DNA of 35,199 nt from Pyrinomonadaceae bacterium (GTDB taxonomy: Bacteria > Acidobacteriota > Blastocatellia > Pyrinomonadales > Pyrinomonadaceae): the NCBI GenBank assembly GCA_022843305.1, contig JALHNX010000036.1, positions 1 to 35,199 on the forward strand, read 5' to 3'. A model generated the notes under the pieces. The model had not been told where the DNA came from. It did no database searches and saw only the letters and a program-made list of their open reading frames with translations. Shown one piece after another: positions 14,719 to 22,644 of the stretch; positions within the stretch are counted from its first letter, which is position 1, and each line of letters opens with the position of its first letter. The position numbers were made by a program, and so were the translations under genes.

Positions 14719-16014
14719 ATGGCAGAAGTTTCAACCCTGACAGCGTTAAACACGCTGATCCACAAACAATTTTCAAAGGACGTTATCACGACGCTCGACC
14801 AGAGCGCGGTAATGTTCAACTGGATGAAGACCGTTGAGAGTGAAAAACTCAACAGTCAGGGGAAATCGTTCCCCGTCCAAATTGATCGCGGCGGTTCGAT
14901 TAAAGGCGCGGCGGAATACGACGATTTTCCCGATGCCGTCGCCCCGTCCTACGACGACTGGCTTCCGCAGTTACGATACGTTCTTTCAACAGGTGCGTTC
15001 TCGCACCGCGCCTTAATTCAAAACGGAATCTCGGGCGTGAACGGCACGAAATCCATCATCGGCATCGGCAAGGAACTCGGACAACGAATTCAGGATGAAT
15101 ACGAAAGTTGGATCAAACGGCTTTCGGCGGCGTGTTACCGCGACGGCAAGGGCAAGATTTCATCCGCCATCACCGCCGTTACGACCGGCGCGGCGGGAAC
15201 TTTCACGGTTGACCCGGCAACGGCAGATTATTTCGTTGATTTATTTTCAATCGGTCTGCCTATCGAGTTCCGCACGGGCGGCGGCACGGTTCACAACCAG
15301 TCCGGCGCAGACCCGGTTTCAATCGTCACGGCGGTCAACCGCGATACCGGAGTCGTGACCTGCGACAACATCCCGACCGATGCCGCAATCGGCGATTTCC
15401 CCGTCTATTCCGGTTCGTGGGATTTATTCCCGCACGGGTTCGAGTCGAACATTCAGAATCAGGACACGACCGTTAATGGTCTGGACGTAACGGGGCTTTC
15501 GCAGCTCAAATCATTGGTTCAAAGCCGGTCTGGACGCGCTTTTTCGATCAAGGACATTAACCTTGCGAACATCCGCGCAATGCGTTTCGGCGGCGTGAAC
15601 AACAAACTGACCGATTACGCCTTTTTTATGAATCCGACGCTTTACAACTCGGCTTTGAACGAAGCCTACGACCAAAGCACGATTCAGACGGGCGCAAACA
15701 ATCGCGGCAAAGTTGATTTGCTCTACGATTCTTATGAAATCGGCGGTCAGCGTGTTTATCTGGACAACGACGCGCCGCGCCGCCAACTTATCGCCTTGAA
15801 GAAATCCACCTGGAGATTCTTCTACGCGATGAAGCCGGGTCTGGTCAAAACCGGCACGAACGACGAATATTTAGTCCTTCAAAACGCCGTTTCGGGAGTC
15901 GGTCACAGAACCGGATACAACTTCTATATGGCGGCGGACTACAACATAATGACGCTCAATCCGGCGGCGAACTACCGCCTGCCTGAATACGACATTTCCG
16001 ATACTTACTTTTAA
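14719..16014 (+). CDS. Major capsid protein, HK97-fold type
   Basis: The 431-residue protein begins MAEVSTLTALNTLIHKQF and has a strong AAGGAGATAT ribosome binding site, as expected for the most abundant virion protein. An N-terminal helical arm (about 1-40), a segment with KSFPVQIDRGGSIKG, and a central region of alternating helices and beta strands match uncleaved HK97-like capsids of podoviruses. The region PHGFESNIQNQDTTVNGLDV and the C-terminal NAVSGVGHRTGYNFYMAAD suit the P and A domains. No protease gene is adjacent, consistent with a separate scaffold. It is followed by a strong hairpin before the next gene. Confidence 0.85.
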   Translation: MAEVSTLTALNTLIHKQFSKDVITTLDQSAVMFNWMKTVESEKLNSQGKSFPVQIDRGGSIKGAAEYDDFPDAVAPSYDDWLPQLRYVLSTGAFSHRALIQNGISGVNGTKSIIGIGKELGQRIQDEYESWIKRLSAACYRDGKGKISSAITAVTTGAAGTFTVDPATADYFVDLFSIGLPIEFRTGGGTVHNQSGADPVSIVTAVNRDTGVVTCDNIPTDAAIGDFPVYSGSWDLFPHGFESNIQNQDTTVNGLDVTGLSQLKSLVQSRSGRAFSIKDINLANIRAMRFGGVNNKLTDYAFFMNPTLYNSALNEAYDQSTIQTGANNRGKVDLLYDSYEIGGQRVYLDNDAPRRQLIALKKSTWRFFYAMKPGLVKTGTNDEYLVLQNAVSGVGHRTGYNFYMAADYNIMTLNPAANYRLPEYDISDTYF

Positions 16015-16029
16015 TTAACCGATGGGTGA

Positions 16030-16067
16030 GATGAGTCAGGAAATTCCTGACTCATCCTTTCATCTTT
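16030..16067 (+). terminator. Long perfect hairpin after the capsid gene, attenuator-like
   Basis: GATGAGTCAGGAA (16030-16042) is the exact reverse complement of TTCCTGACTCATC (16044-16056), giving a stem of 12 or more pairs around a tiny loop. CTTTCATCTTT follows, a poor T-run. It probably reduces rather than abolishes transcription into later genes, or stabilises the capsid mRNA 3' end. The next gene's AAGGAG lies just downstream. Confidence 0.7.
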
Positions 16068-16080
16068 AAGGAGAATAACA

Positions 16081-16638
16081 ATGAGCAGCAGATATTTTAA
16101 TACGGCAAAAAATCGCTATTTCGGAGCAGGCGCGGGTCGGGCGGCGAACGGCGTAATTGCCGACGAATCGGGTTCGGGCGGGCTTCAGTTCACGACTTTG
16201 AGATTCACCCGCATTCCCGTGACGGTCGGCAACACGACCGGCGCATCTTTCGGCAGTCTGAAGATATACGACTTTTCGTTAGGGCAGATTCGTCTGCACG
16301 GCGGACGGGCGAATCTGACTTTCAACTGGGCGGGACAGGACATCGCGGCGGGCGGTTCGGGCGATTTTTCACTCGGCACGACCGCGACGGCAGACGCATC
16401 GCTCGCCACCACCGAAGTTGACATAATGCCTTCGACCGCGATGCTCGACCCGTTCGTTGCAGGCATCGGCACGGGCAGGGGCAATCTGGTCGTCGCAACG
16501 AGCTTTGACGGCACGGGAACGGCGAAAGATATGTTTCTGAATATCATCATTGACGATGCTGACGTGGCAGATGCCGCATCCGACATCGTTCTCGTTTCAG
16601 GCACGATTATCGTTGAATGGGCAAATTACGGAGCATAG
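16081..16638 (+). CDS. Putative head decoration protein
   Basis: The 185-residue protein has a good AAGGAG site and follows the capsid gene. It is glycine-, alanine- and threonine-rich and predicted beta-rich: FGSLKIYDFSLGQIRLHGG, then a region with DFSLGTTATADASL and DIMPSTAM, ending VLVSGTIIVEWANYGA. I associate this pattern with small proteins that follow the capsid gene in many podovirus-like genomes and are thought to coat the head, but no functional residue can be pointed to. It ends immediately before the next ATG. Confidence 0.6.
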   Translation: MSSRYFNTAKNRYFGAGAGRAANGVIADESGSGGLQFTTLRFTRIPVTVGNTTGASFGSLKIYDFSLGQIRLHGGRANLTFNWAGQDIAAGGSGDFSLGTTATADASLATTEVDIMPSTAMLDPFVAGIGTGRGNLVVATSFDGTGTAKDMFLNIIIDDADVADAASDIVLVSGTIIVEWANYGA

Positions 16639-17310
16639 ATGATTCTTTATCCCGAATACAGAGGAAATCCCTCGACGTGGAAACCCGTGCGGCTTCCCGC
16701 CATTCCCGAACGGCTGATAAAAGAAATGCAGTCGGTCGGCACGGTGGCGGGACTGCCGCGTTTTCGCATCGTGGACGGCACAAAAGCGACCCTCAACTAC
16801 GAAGGCGACCCGGAACTGCCGCGAGGCACTTATCTTCAATACGCGGCACTGATTAACGTCGCACAGCCCGACGGGTATATGTATGCCGACGGCGAAACGT
16901 GGAAAAAGGTTTCGAGAGCATCGGATGTGCCTTCGGGCAAATTAGCCGTTCCCTCGACAACCTACACGGATTTCGGGATGCCGCGCTATATGGTCGAAGT
17001 TTACCGCGATGCCAGAGAACCGGGCATCGAAGAATCGGGCTACGTCTGGGCGTGGACGGTGGATATGCGCGAGCAGACAACGATTGACGGCGAACGGGCG
17101 GAAATCTCTTTGTTCAGGATGCCGTCGGCGTTCGACATTGAACACGCACGGCAACTGCTGAGAATAATCGAGATGTCAACCGTCGAATCGAACAAACAGT
17201 CGAAACAGAAATTTATGGCGAAACGCGAGAATCGTGCCGCCGCCGAGAAAGAAATAAGGAGGGAACGAAGCGCGGAAGCAATCGAAAGACTCGTCCGCGA
17301 CGAATTATAA
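16639..17310 (+). CDS. Structural-region protein, unknown function
   Basis: The 223-residue protein begins MILYPEYRGNPSTWKPVRLP. The first 150 residues look like a compact mixed fold with many aromatic residues (QPDGYMYADGETWKKV, SGYVWAWTVDMRE). The last 60 form a basic, charged helix (KFMAKRENRAAAEKEIRRERSAEAIERL). GGAG precedes the start, which immediately follows the decoration gene. Position suggests a virion component. I do not recognise the family. Confidence 0.6.
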   Translation: MILYPEYRGNPSTWKPVRLPAIPERLIKEMQSVGTVAGLPRFRIVDGTKATLNYEGDPELPRGTYLQYAALINVAQPDGYMYADGETWKKVSRASDVPSGKLAVPSTTYTDFGMPRYMVEVYRDAREPGIEESGYVWAWTVDMREQTTIDGERAEISLFRMPSAFDIEHARQLLRIIEMSTVESNKQSKQKFMAKRENRAAAEKEIRRERSAEAIERLVRDEL

Positions 17311-17314
17311 AATT

Positions 17315-18478
17315 ATGGAAACTATCAGAAGAACACCGTTAGCGGAAACGCCGCAGTCGGCAACCGCGCAGATGACATCGAGAGCGAACCGCTCGGCAAC
17401 GCAGTGGCTTTTTAATCCCTTTTCGGTCGCCGACACGACGAATTGGGCGGTTACAACCGGAGTCGGGAAACTCGCCATCGGCGGACTGACCAAAGTTACC
17501 AATGTAACCGAACAGGTTGCGCCGAACAAATCCAAGCGCGGCGAACAGGTCGTGTATGACTCGACGTTCAACTTTTCGGGTTATGTCGAGAACGAAAGAT
17601 TCGCGCTGAACATTGCCAACGAAATCGTCAACAACTACCCGCGCAGAGTGCATCGAATCCGCGCATTGGAAGGCGTTGAAGACAATAAACTGGTCGCGCA
17701 AATCGAAGAAATTCTCCTGGGCGAAGAAATGGCGGTCGCCTACATCGAAGGCGTATCAGAACCCGTTCCCGTTTTAACCCAAATGCTCGAAGTCCTGAGA
17801 TACAATATGCGCGAGGTCAGCAAGACAGATTCGCCGCAGAAAGCATTATTGCTTGCCGTCGGCAAAGAATTCGAGTCAACTATCGCCGACAATATCAAAT
17901 TGGCGATTGACGATTTGAAAACTCCGCAGCAGGATGTCGCCTCGAAAAAACGCGCCGGTTTCGATGTGAACGCGAAACGCAATTTTCTCGCATTGGGCAA
18001 ACCCGTGCCGGAAGTTAATCTTTCGATGGGCGACCAAACATCCGCACAGCAGGCGTTAGTGAACGAGCGAACTTTGAACGCATTGGAAAAGCTCAATTCT
18101 TTAATGGGCGGCGACGACGCGGTGGAAGGCATCGTTGACGAAACGACTGTTGTTAAAGATGAAGATTTGCCCGAAGGTTTTTTAACCGAAGCCGAAGGCA
18201 ATCAGCTTGCGGCGATAATCGCGCCGAAAGAAGTCGAGATGGAATTCGTCCCGCATCCGAAGATCGTTACAACTTCGCCGTTATCCGACAAGCAGATGGA
18301 AAAGGCGGAAGAAGCGGCAAAGGAAGAAGAAGCCGAAGAAGCGGAAACCGTCGAAACCGACACACTTTCGACGACACCGACCAGATGTGCGGCAACCACC
18401 GCGTCGGGTAATCAATGCAGTAATGATGCCGTCAAAGGCTCGAAATTCTGCCACATCGAAGCGCATCAAAAACAATGA
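17315..18478 (+). CDS. Structural-region protein with C-terminal CCCH-type zinc finger
   Basis: The 387-residue protein has an N-terminal helical/beta region, a long acidic middle (about 320-355, EEAAKEEEAEEAETVETD) and a distinct C-terminal module. That module has C358, C368, C379 and H384 (or H380), with the signature RCAATTASGNQC then KGSKFC. Similar RC-A-T-G-C-FC-H fingers occur as short add-ons to many bacterial and phage proteins and are thought to bind zinc. A related GSKFCxxH element appears in the small gene at 24551. It begins 4 bases after the preceding stop without a clear Shine-Dalgarno sequence and ends in an ATGA overlap. Its function in the virion is unknown. Confidence 0.65.
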   Translation: METIRRTPLAETPQSATAQMTSRANRSATQWLFNPFSVADTTNWAVTTGVGKLAIGGLTKVTNVTEQVAPNKSKRGEQVVYDSTFNFSGYVENERFALNIANEIVNNYPRRVHRIRALEGVEDNKLVAQIEEILLGEEMAVAYIEGVSEPVPVLTQMLEVLRYNMREVSKTDSPQKALLLAVGKEFESTIADNIKLAIDDLKTPQQDVASKKRAGFDVNAKRNFLALGKPVPEVNLSMGDQTSAQQALVNERTLNALEKLNSLMGGDDAVEGIVDETTVVKDEDLPEGFLTEAEGNQLAAIIAPKEVEMEFVPHPKIVTTSPLSDKQMEKAEEAAKEEEAEEAETVETDTLSTTPTRCAATTASGNQCSNDAVKGSKFCHIEAHQKQ

Positions 18479-19209
18479 TTCAAACCGCCGACATCAAACC
18501 GAAAGTAATGCGCCTGTGGGGAAATCCGTCAACAACGGAACTTTCCCCGCAGGCTCTGCGCGATGCCATCGAATCGGTCTGGAATATCGTCGTGATGGAA
18601 ATGAGCATCGTTTCGCCCCTGTATCACGCCGTCTTTTCCGAACCGTTCAATCTGTCTGACGGGTGGACTGGAAGCGTTCCGGTTGACGACCTCGCCGTTC
18701 CGATTGCCGTCGAATACCGTTCGGGCAATACATATACGGAAAGCGACTGGACGCAACTTGATACGGCGGGCATCGAGAACTGGGATTTCTACAAAGCCAA
18801 TAATCAGCCGGTGGCACTGCTGACGGGCGGCGTTTCGGGATTGACGTTAAAAACGAACTTCGACGCATCGGGCGGAGAGTTCAGACTGCGCTACATTTCC
18901 GACGGACAGATCGGCGATGCGAGCGCACCGCTCGGTCAGGCAATCGAACTGCCTTCATTCTTTTCGCCGATGTTCGAGAAGGGCGCGGCGGCGTTCGCGG
19001 GCGATTTCATCGTGTCGGACAGAGAACTGTATATCACGACCGTTCCGGCGAAACAGCAGGCTTTCAACAACGAGTTTTTAATGTATCTCGACAGATTCAA
19101 GCAGTGGCTCAGATCGAGCAGATCGGGCAAAGGCGTTCTTTTCAGAACCGCCTCGAATGCCTCGCGCAGAAACGGCGGGCGCAGGTGGAACACGGGATTT
19201 CCAAGATAA
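18475..19209 (+). CDS. Putative head-to-tail connector protein
   Basis: The 244-residue protein starts at an ATGA overlap. A helical N-terminus with ALRDAIESVWNIVVMEM is followed by a beta-rich core (FEPFNLSDGW-like segment, LTLKTNFDASGGEFRLRYIS) and a basic C-terminus (RSSRSGKGVLFRTASNASRR). A gene of this size after the capsid cluster and before the hub is usually a connector or head-completion protein. That is inference from position, not from a motif. Confidence 0.55.
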   Translation: MIQTADIKPKVMRLWGNPSTTELSPQALRDAIESVWNIVVMEMSIVSPLYHAVFSEPFNLSDGWTGSVPVDDLAVPIAVEYRSGNTYTESDWTQLDTAGIENWDFYKANNQPVALLTGGVSGLTLKTNFDASGGEFRLRYISDGQIGDASAPLGQAIELPSFFSPMFEKGAAAFAGDFIVSDRELYITTVPAKQQAFNNEFLMYLDRFKQWLRSSRSGKGVLFRTASNASRRNGGRRWNTGFPR

Positions 19210-19899
19210 ATGGCAGATTTAACGACCATCAAAAAACAGATCAACGCGATCTTAGGAACGGCGGAAGATACGGCGGGCGTGAAGCAGTATTCCGCCGTGT
19301 CGGGCGACGAGGATTTTCTCGACGGATTTATTGCCCGCGCCATCGAAGAGGCGAAGATAATAGTTGCCGAAAGAGTCTGCCAGTCGGACAACTCGACATT
19401 AAAATCAGTTTTTATTCAGGCGAATCAATCAATTACGCACGGCGCATTGATACCGACGCATTACGGCAACATCTTCAACGTCAAGATCGTTCCATATTCG
19501 GGCGCGGGCGCAAGCGCGATTCGCGGACAGAAGCGAAGTGCCGAACTTATTTCCGCCTACCGCAATAACTTCGACAATGTTTACGGGCAGACGGCGCACA
19601 ATGCGGCGGATGAAGCGTTTGAAACAGCAATACCAAGCCAGTTGGCAGGATTTTATTCCGACGAACACAATTTATTCGAGTTCACGGGACACACGGCAAC
19701 CATCAATTTCGCGGACTTTACGAATGTCGCTTTAACCGCTTACCCGACATCATTGGAAGTGCCGATCACGCACATCGCGGTCGGACTGCTGGCGAAGGAC
19801 GGCTCGGTTTCAGATAAATTCAACGAGCATTTCAACATCGGTCTGGGATTATTGGGCGATGTCGTGGCGGACAAACAGGATGCGGTTACAAAAGAATAA
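19210..19899 (+). CDS. Putative tail adaptor protein (gp4/gp11-like position)
   Basis: The 229-residue protein begins MADLTTIKKQINAILG. Its helical N-terminus (DFLDGFIARAIEEAKIIVAERV) and mixed core (SELISAYRNNF, LAGFYSDEHNLFEFTG) fit the ring-forming adaptor that sits under the portal in podoviruses, such as P22 gp4 or T7 gp11. It directly follows the preceding stop and overlaps the next start in TAATG. The family assignment is tentative; operon order is the main support. Confidence 0.6.
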   Translation: MADLTTIKKQINAILGTAEDTAGVKQYSAVSGDEDFLDGFIARAIEEAKIIVAERVCQSDNSTLKSVFIQANQSITHGALIPTHYGNIFNVKIVPYSGAGASAIRGQKRSAELISAYRNNFDNVYGQTAHNAADEAFETAIPSQLAGFYSDEHNLFEFTGHTATINFADFTNVALTAYPTSLEVPITHIAVGLLAKDGSVSDKFNEHFNIGLGLLGDVVADKQDAVTKE

Positions 19900-20168
19900 T
19901 GAATACAGAAACAACATTAAAACCGAAATCCCATCATAAAAGATATATCGGCGATCTGAGAATACAGCTCGACTGGCGCGGGACTGTTCCGCTGTGCGGG
20001 ATAACCATCGTCAGCAGCGAACAGGCAAAAACGATCCGTGAAAGTAGAATGGGCGCGAACTCCTTCTCCGCGCCGCTGTCGAGAAGCGATCTGTCAGCCC
20101 TGCGTTCGCAGATCGACACTATCATTGCCAATATTGACGAGGTTTATCCGCCGGATGAAAGCGAGTGA
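19899..20168 (+). CDS. Hypothetical small protein, 89 aa
   Basis: It begins MNTETTLKPKSHHKRYIG at a TAATG overlap. The N-terminus is basic, and a short beta core (LRIQLDWRGTVPLCGITIV) is followed by a helix (LSALRSQIDTIIANIDEVY) and an acidic end (PDESE). The stop-start junction with the next gene lies within a 17-base repeat that recurs at the following junction. No family is recognised. Confidence 0.6.
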   Translation: MNTETTLKPKSHHKRYIGDLRIQLDWRGTVPLCGITIVSSEQAKTIRESRMGANSFSAPLSRSDLSALRSQIDTIIANIDEVYPPDESE

Positions 20169-20381
20169 ATTCAAAAATAAACATTACCGCATATTTTACG
20201 GCAAGTGGCGGTTTACCGGCTGCACGTTAGTCGGCGACGAGAATAAGTTTTGCCCTCTGCGAATTGATTTTCAACTGATGAATCCGTTCCATATCGGTTA
20301 CAGCCATTCTTTCTGGCGGCATTATTTCAGCCTGTTCGTATTCGTGATTTCGTGGAACAGAAAAGATGAAAGCGAGTGAAT
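20154..20381 (+). repeat. Two copies of a 17-base gene-junction repeat
   Basis: The sequence GATGAAAGCGAGTGAAT occurs at 20154-20170 and again at 20365-20381. In each it encodes the upstream ending DESE-stop in one frame and the downstream start MKASE in another. The interval between the copies is essentially one small gene. This suggests duplication or copying of a translational-coupling cassette. Confidence 0.8.
20155..20379 (+). CDS. Hypothetical aromatic small protein, 74 aa
   Basis: It begins MKASEFKNKHYRIFYGKWRF and is rich in aromatic and basic residues, ending SLFVFVISWNRKDESE. A weak hydrophobic stretch (YFSLFVFVISW) may be membrane- or core-associated. I chose the ATG at 20155, at the overlap with the previous gene, rather than an upstream in-frame ATG within that gene. 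Two cysteines (C22 and C32) are present but there is no clear motif. Function is unknown. Confidence 0.55.
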   Translation: MKASEFKNKHYRIFYGKWRFTGCTLVGDENKFCPLRIDFQLMNPFHIGYSHSFWRHYFSLFVFVISWNRKDESE

Positions 20382-20869
20382 ACAACAAAAAACTGCCCGC
20401 CTTTCTTCATCGAACGGACAAACAGTTACAGGCGGAACAAGACCGTCAGGCGGCGTTAAAGCCCTCGACGTTCACCTACAACGAGGACAATGTTTTATTC
20501 AATCGCGCTTTAGTTGACGAACGGGCGGCGACCGAAGCGTTAGGCTTGCAAAAAGACGCGGAATCCATCGCGTTCAACCGCTTAAAGTTAGCCGAAGCGC
20601 AGTTAGAACTCGGAAAGTTCGACGAAGCCTATAAAACGCATCCCGACAAAAGATATTCGCAGTGGCTGAAAAAGATACGCGATGCCGGAAGCGAACCCTG
20701 CGATTGTCCGAAGTCCAAACAATACAACGAACAGCGCGGCGCGGAGAGAAACATCATCGAACTGCCGAACTATCGCCTGTGGCGGATGGTCTATAACGGC
20801 TCGCCGTCGCAATACATTTCTATTTTTGTCTGCAATATCTGTAAGTCGGTATGGAAAGATCACAGTTAG
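20366..20869 (+). CDS. Helical protein with four-cysteine zinc-ribbon-like end
   Basis: The 167-residue protein begins MKASEYNKKLPAFLHR. The first 100 residues are helical and alanine/leucine-rich, with LAEAQLELGKFDEAYKTHP reading like a single TPR-type helix pair. C112 and C114 (PCDCPKS) with C156 and C159 (FVCNICKS) could form a zinc ribbon. The start is within the junction repeat. The last 19 bases overlap the hub gene. Role is unknown; a scaffold-like connector or regulatory adaptor would be guesses. Confidence 0.6.
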   Translation: MKASEYNKKLPAFLHRTDKQLQAEQDRQAALKPSTFTYNEDNVLFNRALVDERAATEALGLQKDAESIAFNRLKLAEAQLELGKFDEAYKTHPDKRYSQWLKKIRDAGSEPCDCPKSKQYNEQRGAERNIIELPNYRLWRMVYNGSPSQYISIFVCNICKSVWKDHS

Positions 20870-22644
20870 CGAAATTCGAGTTCTTGGGCGGTTTTGACGT
20901 GTCAAGCCCACTGACGCGCAGTAATCCCGCACGTCTGGCAAGAGGCTCGCAGAACATCGTCTGGCGCGGCGGAAGACTCGAAGCATTCAACGGTCTGGGA
21001 AATTCACTATCTCCGCTCGTCGGCTCACGCTATTTGACCAACGCATCGGATTCATACGGGGGCTTAGGTTCTTTCGCTAACTCCAACGTTAAAGGTTCTG
21101 TTCTTAAAATTCTCAACGGTCTTTTCGTCATCGGCAACGGCGCGGTTTATTACGCGGGCGCGAGTCTGGGATTTAACGCCGTCAGCACACTTCAAATCAA
21201 ATTACTGGTTTCGGGCGCGTGGTCGGCGACGACCTATCAGGCGGGACTGCCGCAGGCATCTGCGCCGACATTGGCGGTCAGAACGTCAATCGGAGTCGGA
21301 TTGACCGGCAGAAACAAAGCAGGCAGTTACAGCGCGAAAGCATTTCTTGTGCGCGACGCGACGGGCGCGAAAGGTCTGGCATCGGAGATGTCGAACATCG
21401 TCGTCATCGAAGGTGACGCGGGTAAAACTATTCGCGTCACATTTCCGCCGATTGGAAGTTCGGGCGCGGACTTTTGGGGATTGGCGGTCACGGCGCGAAA
21501 CTTCGGCTCGACGGGACCGCACTTCGTCAACTTCAAAATTGCCGAAGCGGATTTAACAACGATTGACGGTGTTCCGCGCAGTTACGAAATTGAATGGACG
21601 GACGGCGATTTAGTCGGCAAAGACCTTGCGCCGATTGCATCCTACGCGCCGCCTGCCGCGATGTTCGCCGGAGTTCTGGGCGATTGTATGTTCTTAGACG
21701 GCGCGGTCGGCGATGTCGTGAGCGGCGTAACGGCGGGCAATCCGGGAAGCACGATAGCTATATCCTTGCCGCTGTTCGTTGAAGAATTCCCGCCCGACTG
21801 GAGATTATACCCGCCCGAAGCACCGACGGCATTGATACGCGGCGGCGACGATTTCTATTACCGCTTCGGCAAGAATTCGATGGGCGTGGTTAGTTATGTC
21901 GGCGGCAGTCCGCCTCTCTACTTCCAGCTTCTCTGGACAAACGTCGGCATCAATCACCCGCACAATGCTGCGGTCGGCGCGGGCGGAATGCTCTTTGCCA
22001 AAACAGGTAAAAGAGGTTTGGTTCGTCTGGGCGCGGGCGCAGAACCCGAATCGGCGTGGTCGGATGCGGTCGCCGACATCATTAAAGACTGGTCGGATGC
22101 CGAAACGGTTTTAGGCTGGGACGAGAATTCGCAGACTCTTTGCGTGATGAATAACGAAACCATTCTGCCCTATCACGTCAATCACGGATGGGGCGCACCG
22201 TGCGATGTGTCGGATAAAACGAACGGCAGAATAGTTGCCGCCGTCACGCACGAAGGCGGACTTTACATCGCGGCGTTGAACACGGCGGGGTCGGCAATAG
22301 ATTTATTCAAATACGACGAAGGCACAGGCAGTTTGATGACCGTCCGCTCGGACTGGCACTACGCCGAAGCCGAGTCTGAATATCTGCGGATAATTGACGT
22401 TCTATCAAGATTGGACAACCTCGACAACGATGTGACGGTTGAATTATATATCAACGAAAACGATTCAACACCATTCCGAACGTGGACGATTCCGCCTGTT
22501 AAAACGACAAGATTAAGACCCGTAAAATTAGGGAAGAAGGTTGAGAGCTTTGCGATTTCTGTAAAACATTTATCGGACGGCGGCGGCGGAATGGTTGCCG
22601 AAAGAATTATTGTCAGCGGAGTGCCGGGTCTGGTCACAAAATGA
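20851..22644 (+). CDS. Tail hub/nozzle-like protein (P22 gp10-type position)
   Basis: The 597-residue protein is beta-rich throughout, with many repeated blade-like segments such as VLKILNGLFVIGNGAVYYAG, GGMLFAKTGKRGLVRLGAG and EGGLYIAALNTAGSAIDLFK. This suits a beta-propeller-containing tail hub or nozzle that closes the portal channel in short-tailed phages (P22 gp10, T7 gp12). The N-terminus FEFLGGFDVSSPLTRSNPARLARGSQN-type opening resembles phage proteins that bind near the adaptor ring. It starts inside the previous gene and ends in ATGA with the next. No sheath or tape-measure gene is nearby. Confidence 0.68.
   Translation: MERSQLAKFEFLGGFDVSSPLTRSNPARLARGSQNIVWRGGRLEAFNGLGNSLSPLVGSRYLTNASDSYGGLGSFANSNVKGSVLKILNGLFVIGNGAVYYAGASLGFNAVSTLQIKLLVSGAWSATTYQAGLPQASAPTLAVRTSIGVGLTGRNKAGSYSAKAFLVRDATGAKGLASEMSNIVVIEGDAGKTIRVTFPPIGSSGADFWGLAVTARNFGSTGPHFVNFKIAEADLTTIDGVPRSYEIEWTDGDLVGKDLAPIASYAPPAAMFAGVLGDCMFLDGAVGDVVSGVTAGNPGSTIAISLPLFVEEFPPDWRLYPPEAPTALIRGGDDFYYRFGKNSMGVVSYVGGSPPLYFQLLWTNVGINHPHNAAVGAGGMLFAKTGKRGLVRLGAGAEPESAWSDAVADIIKDWSDAETVLGWDENSQTLCVMNNETILPYHVNHGWGAPCDVSDKTNGRIVAAVTHEGGLYIAALNTAGSAIDLFKYDEGTGSLMTVRSDWHYAEAESEYLRIIDVLSRLDNLDNDVTVELYINENDSTPFRTWTIPPVKTTRLRPVKLGKKVESFAISVKHLSDGGGGMVAERIIVSGVPGLVTK

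Noticed and set aside
16185-16604. Long minus-strand frame opposite the decoration gene
   Set aside because: Shadow of the GC-biased coding strand; the + frame has ribosome binding site, operon context and family-like features.
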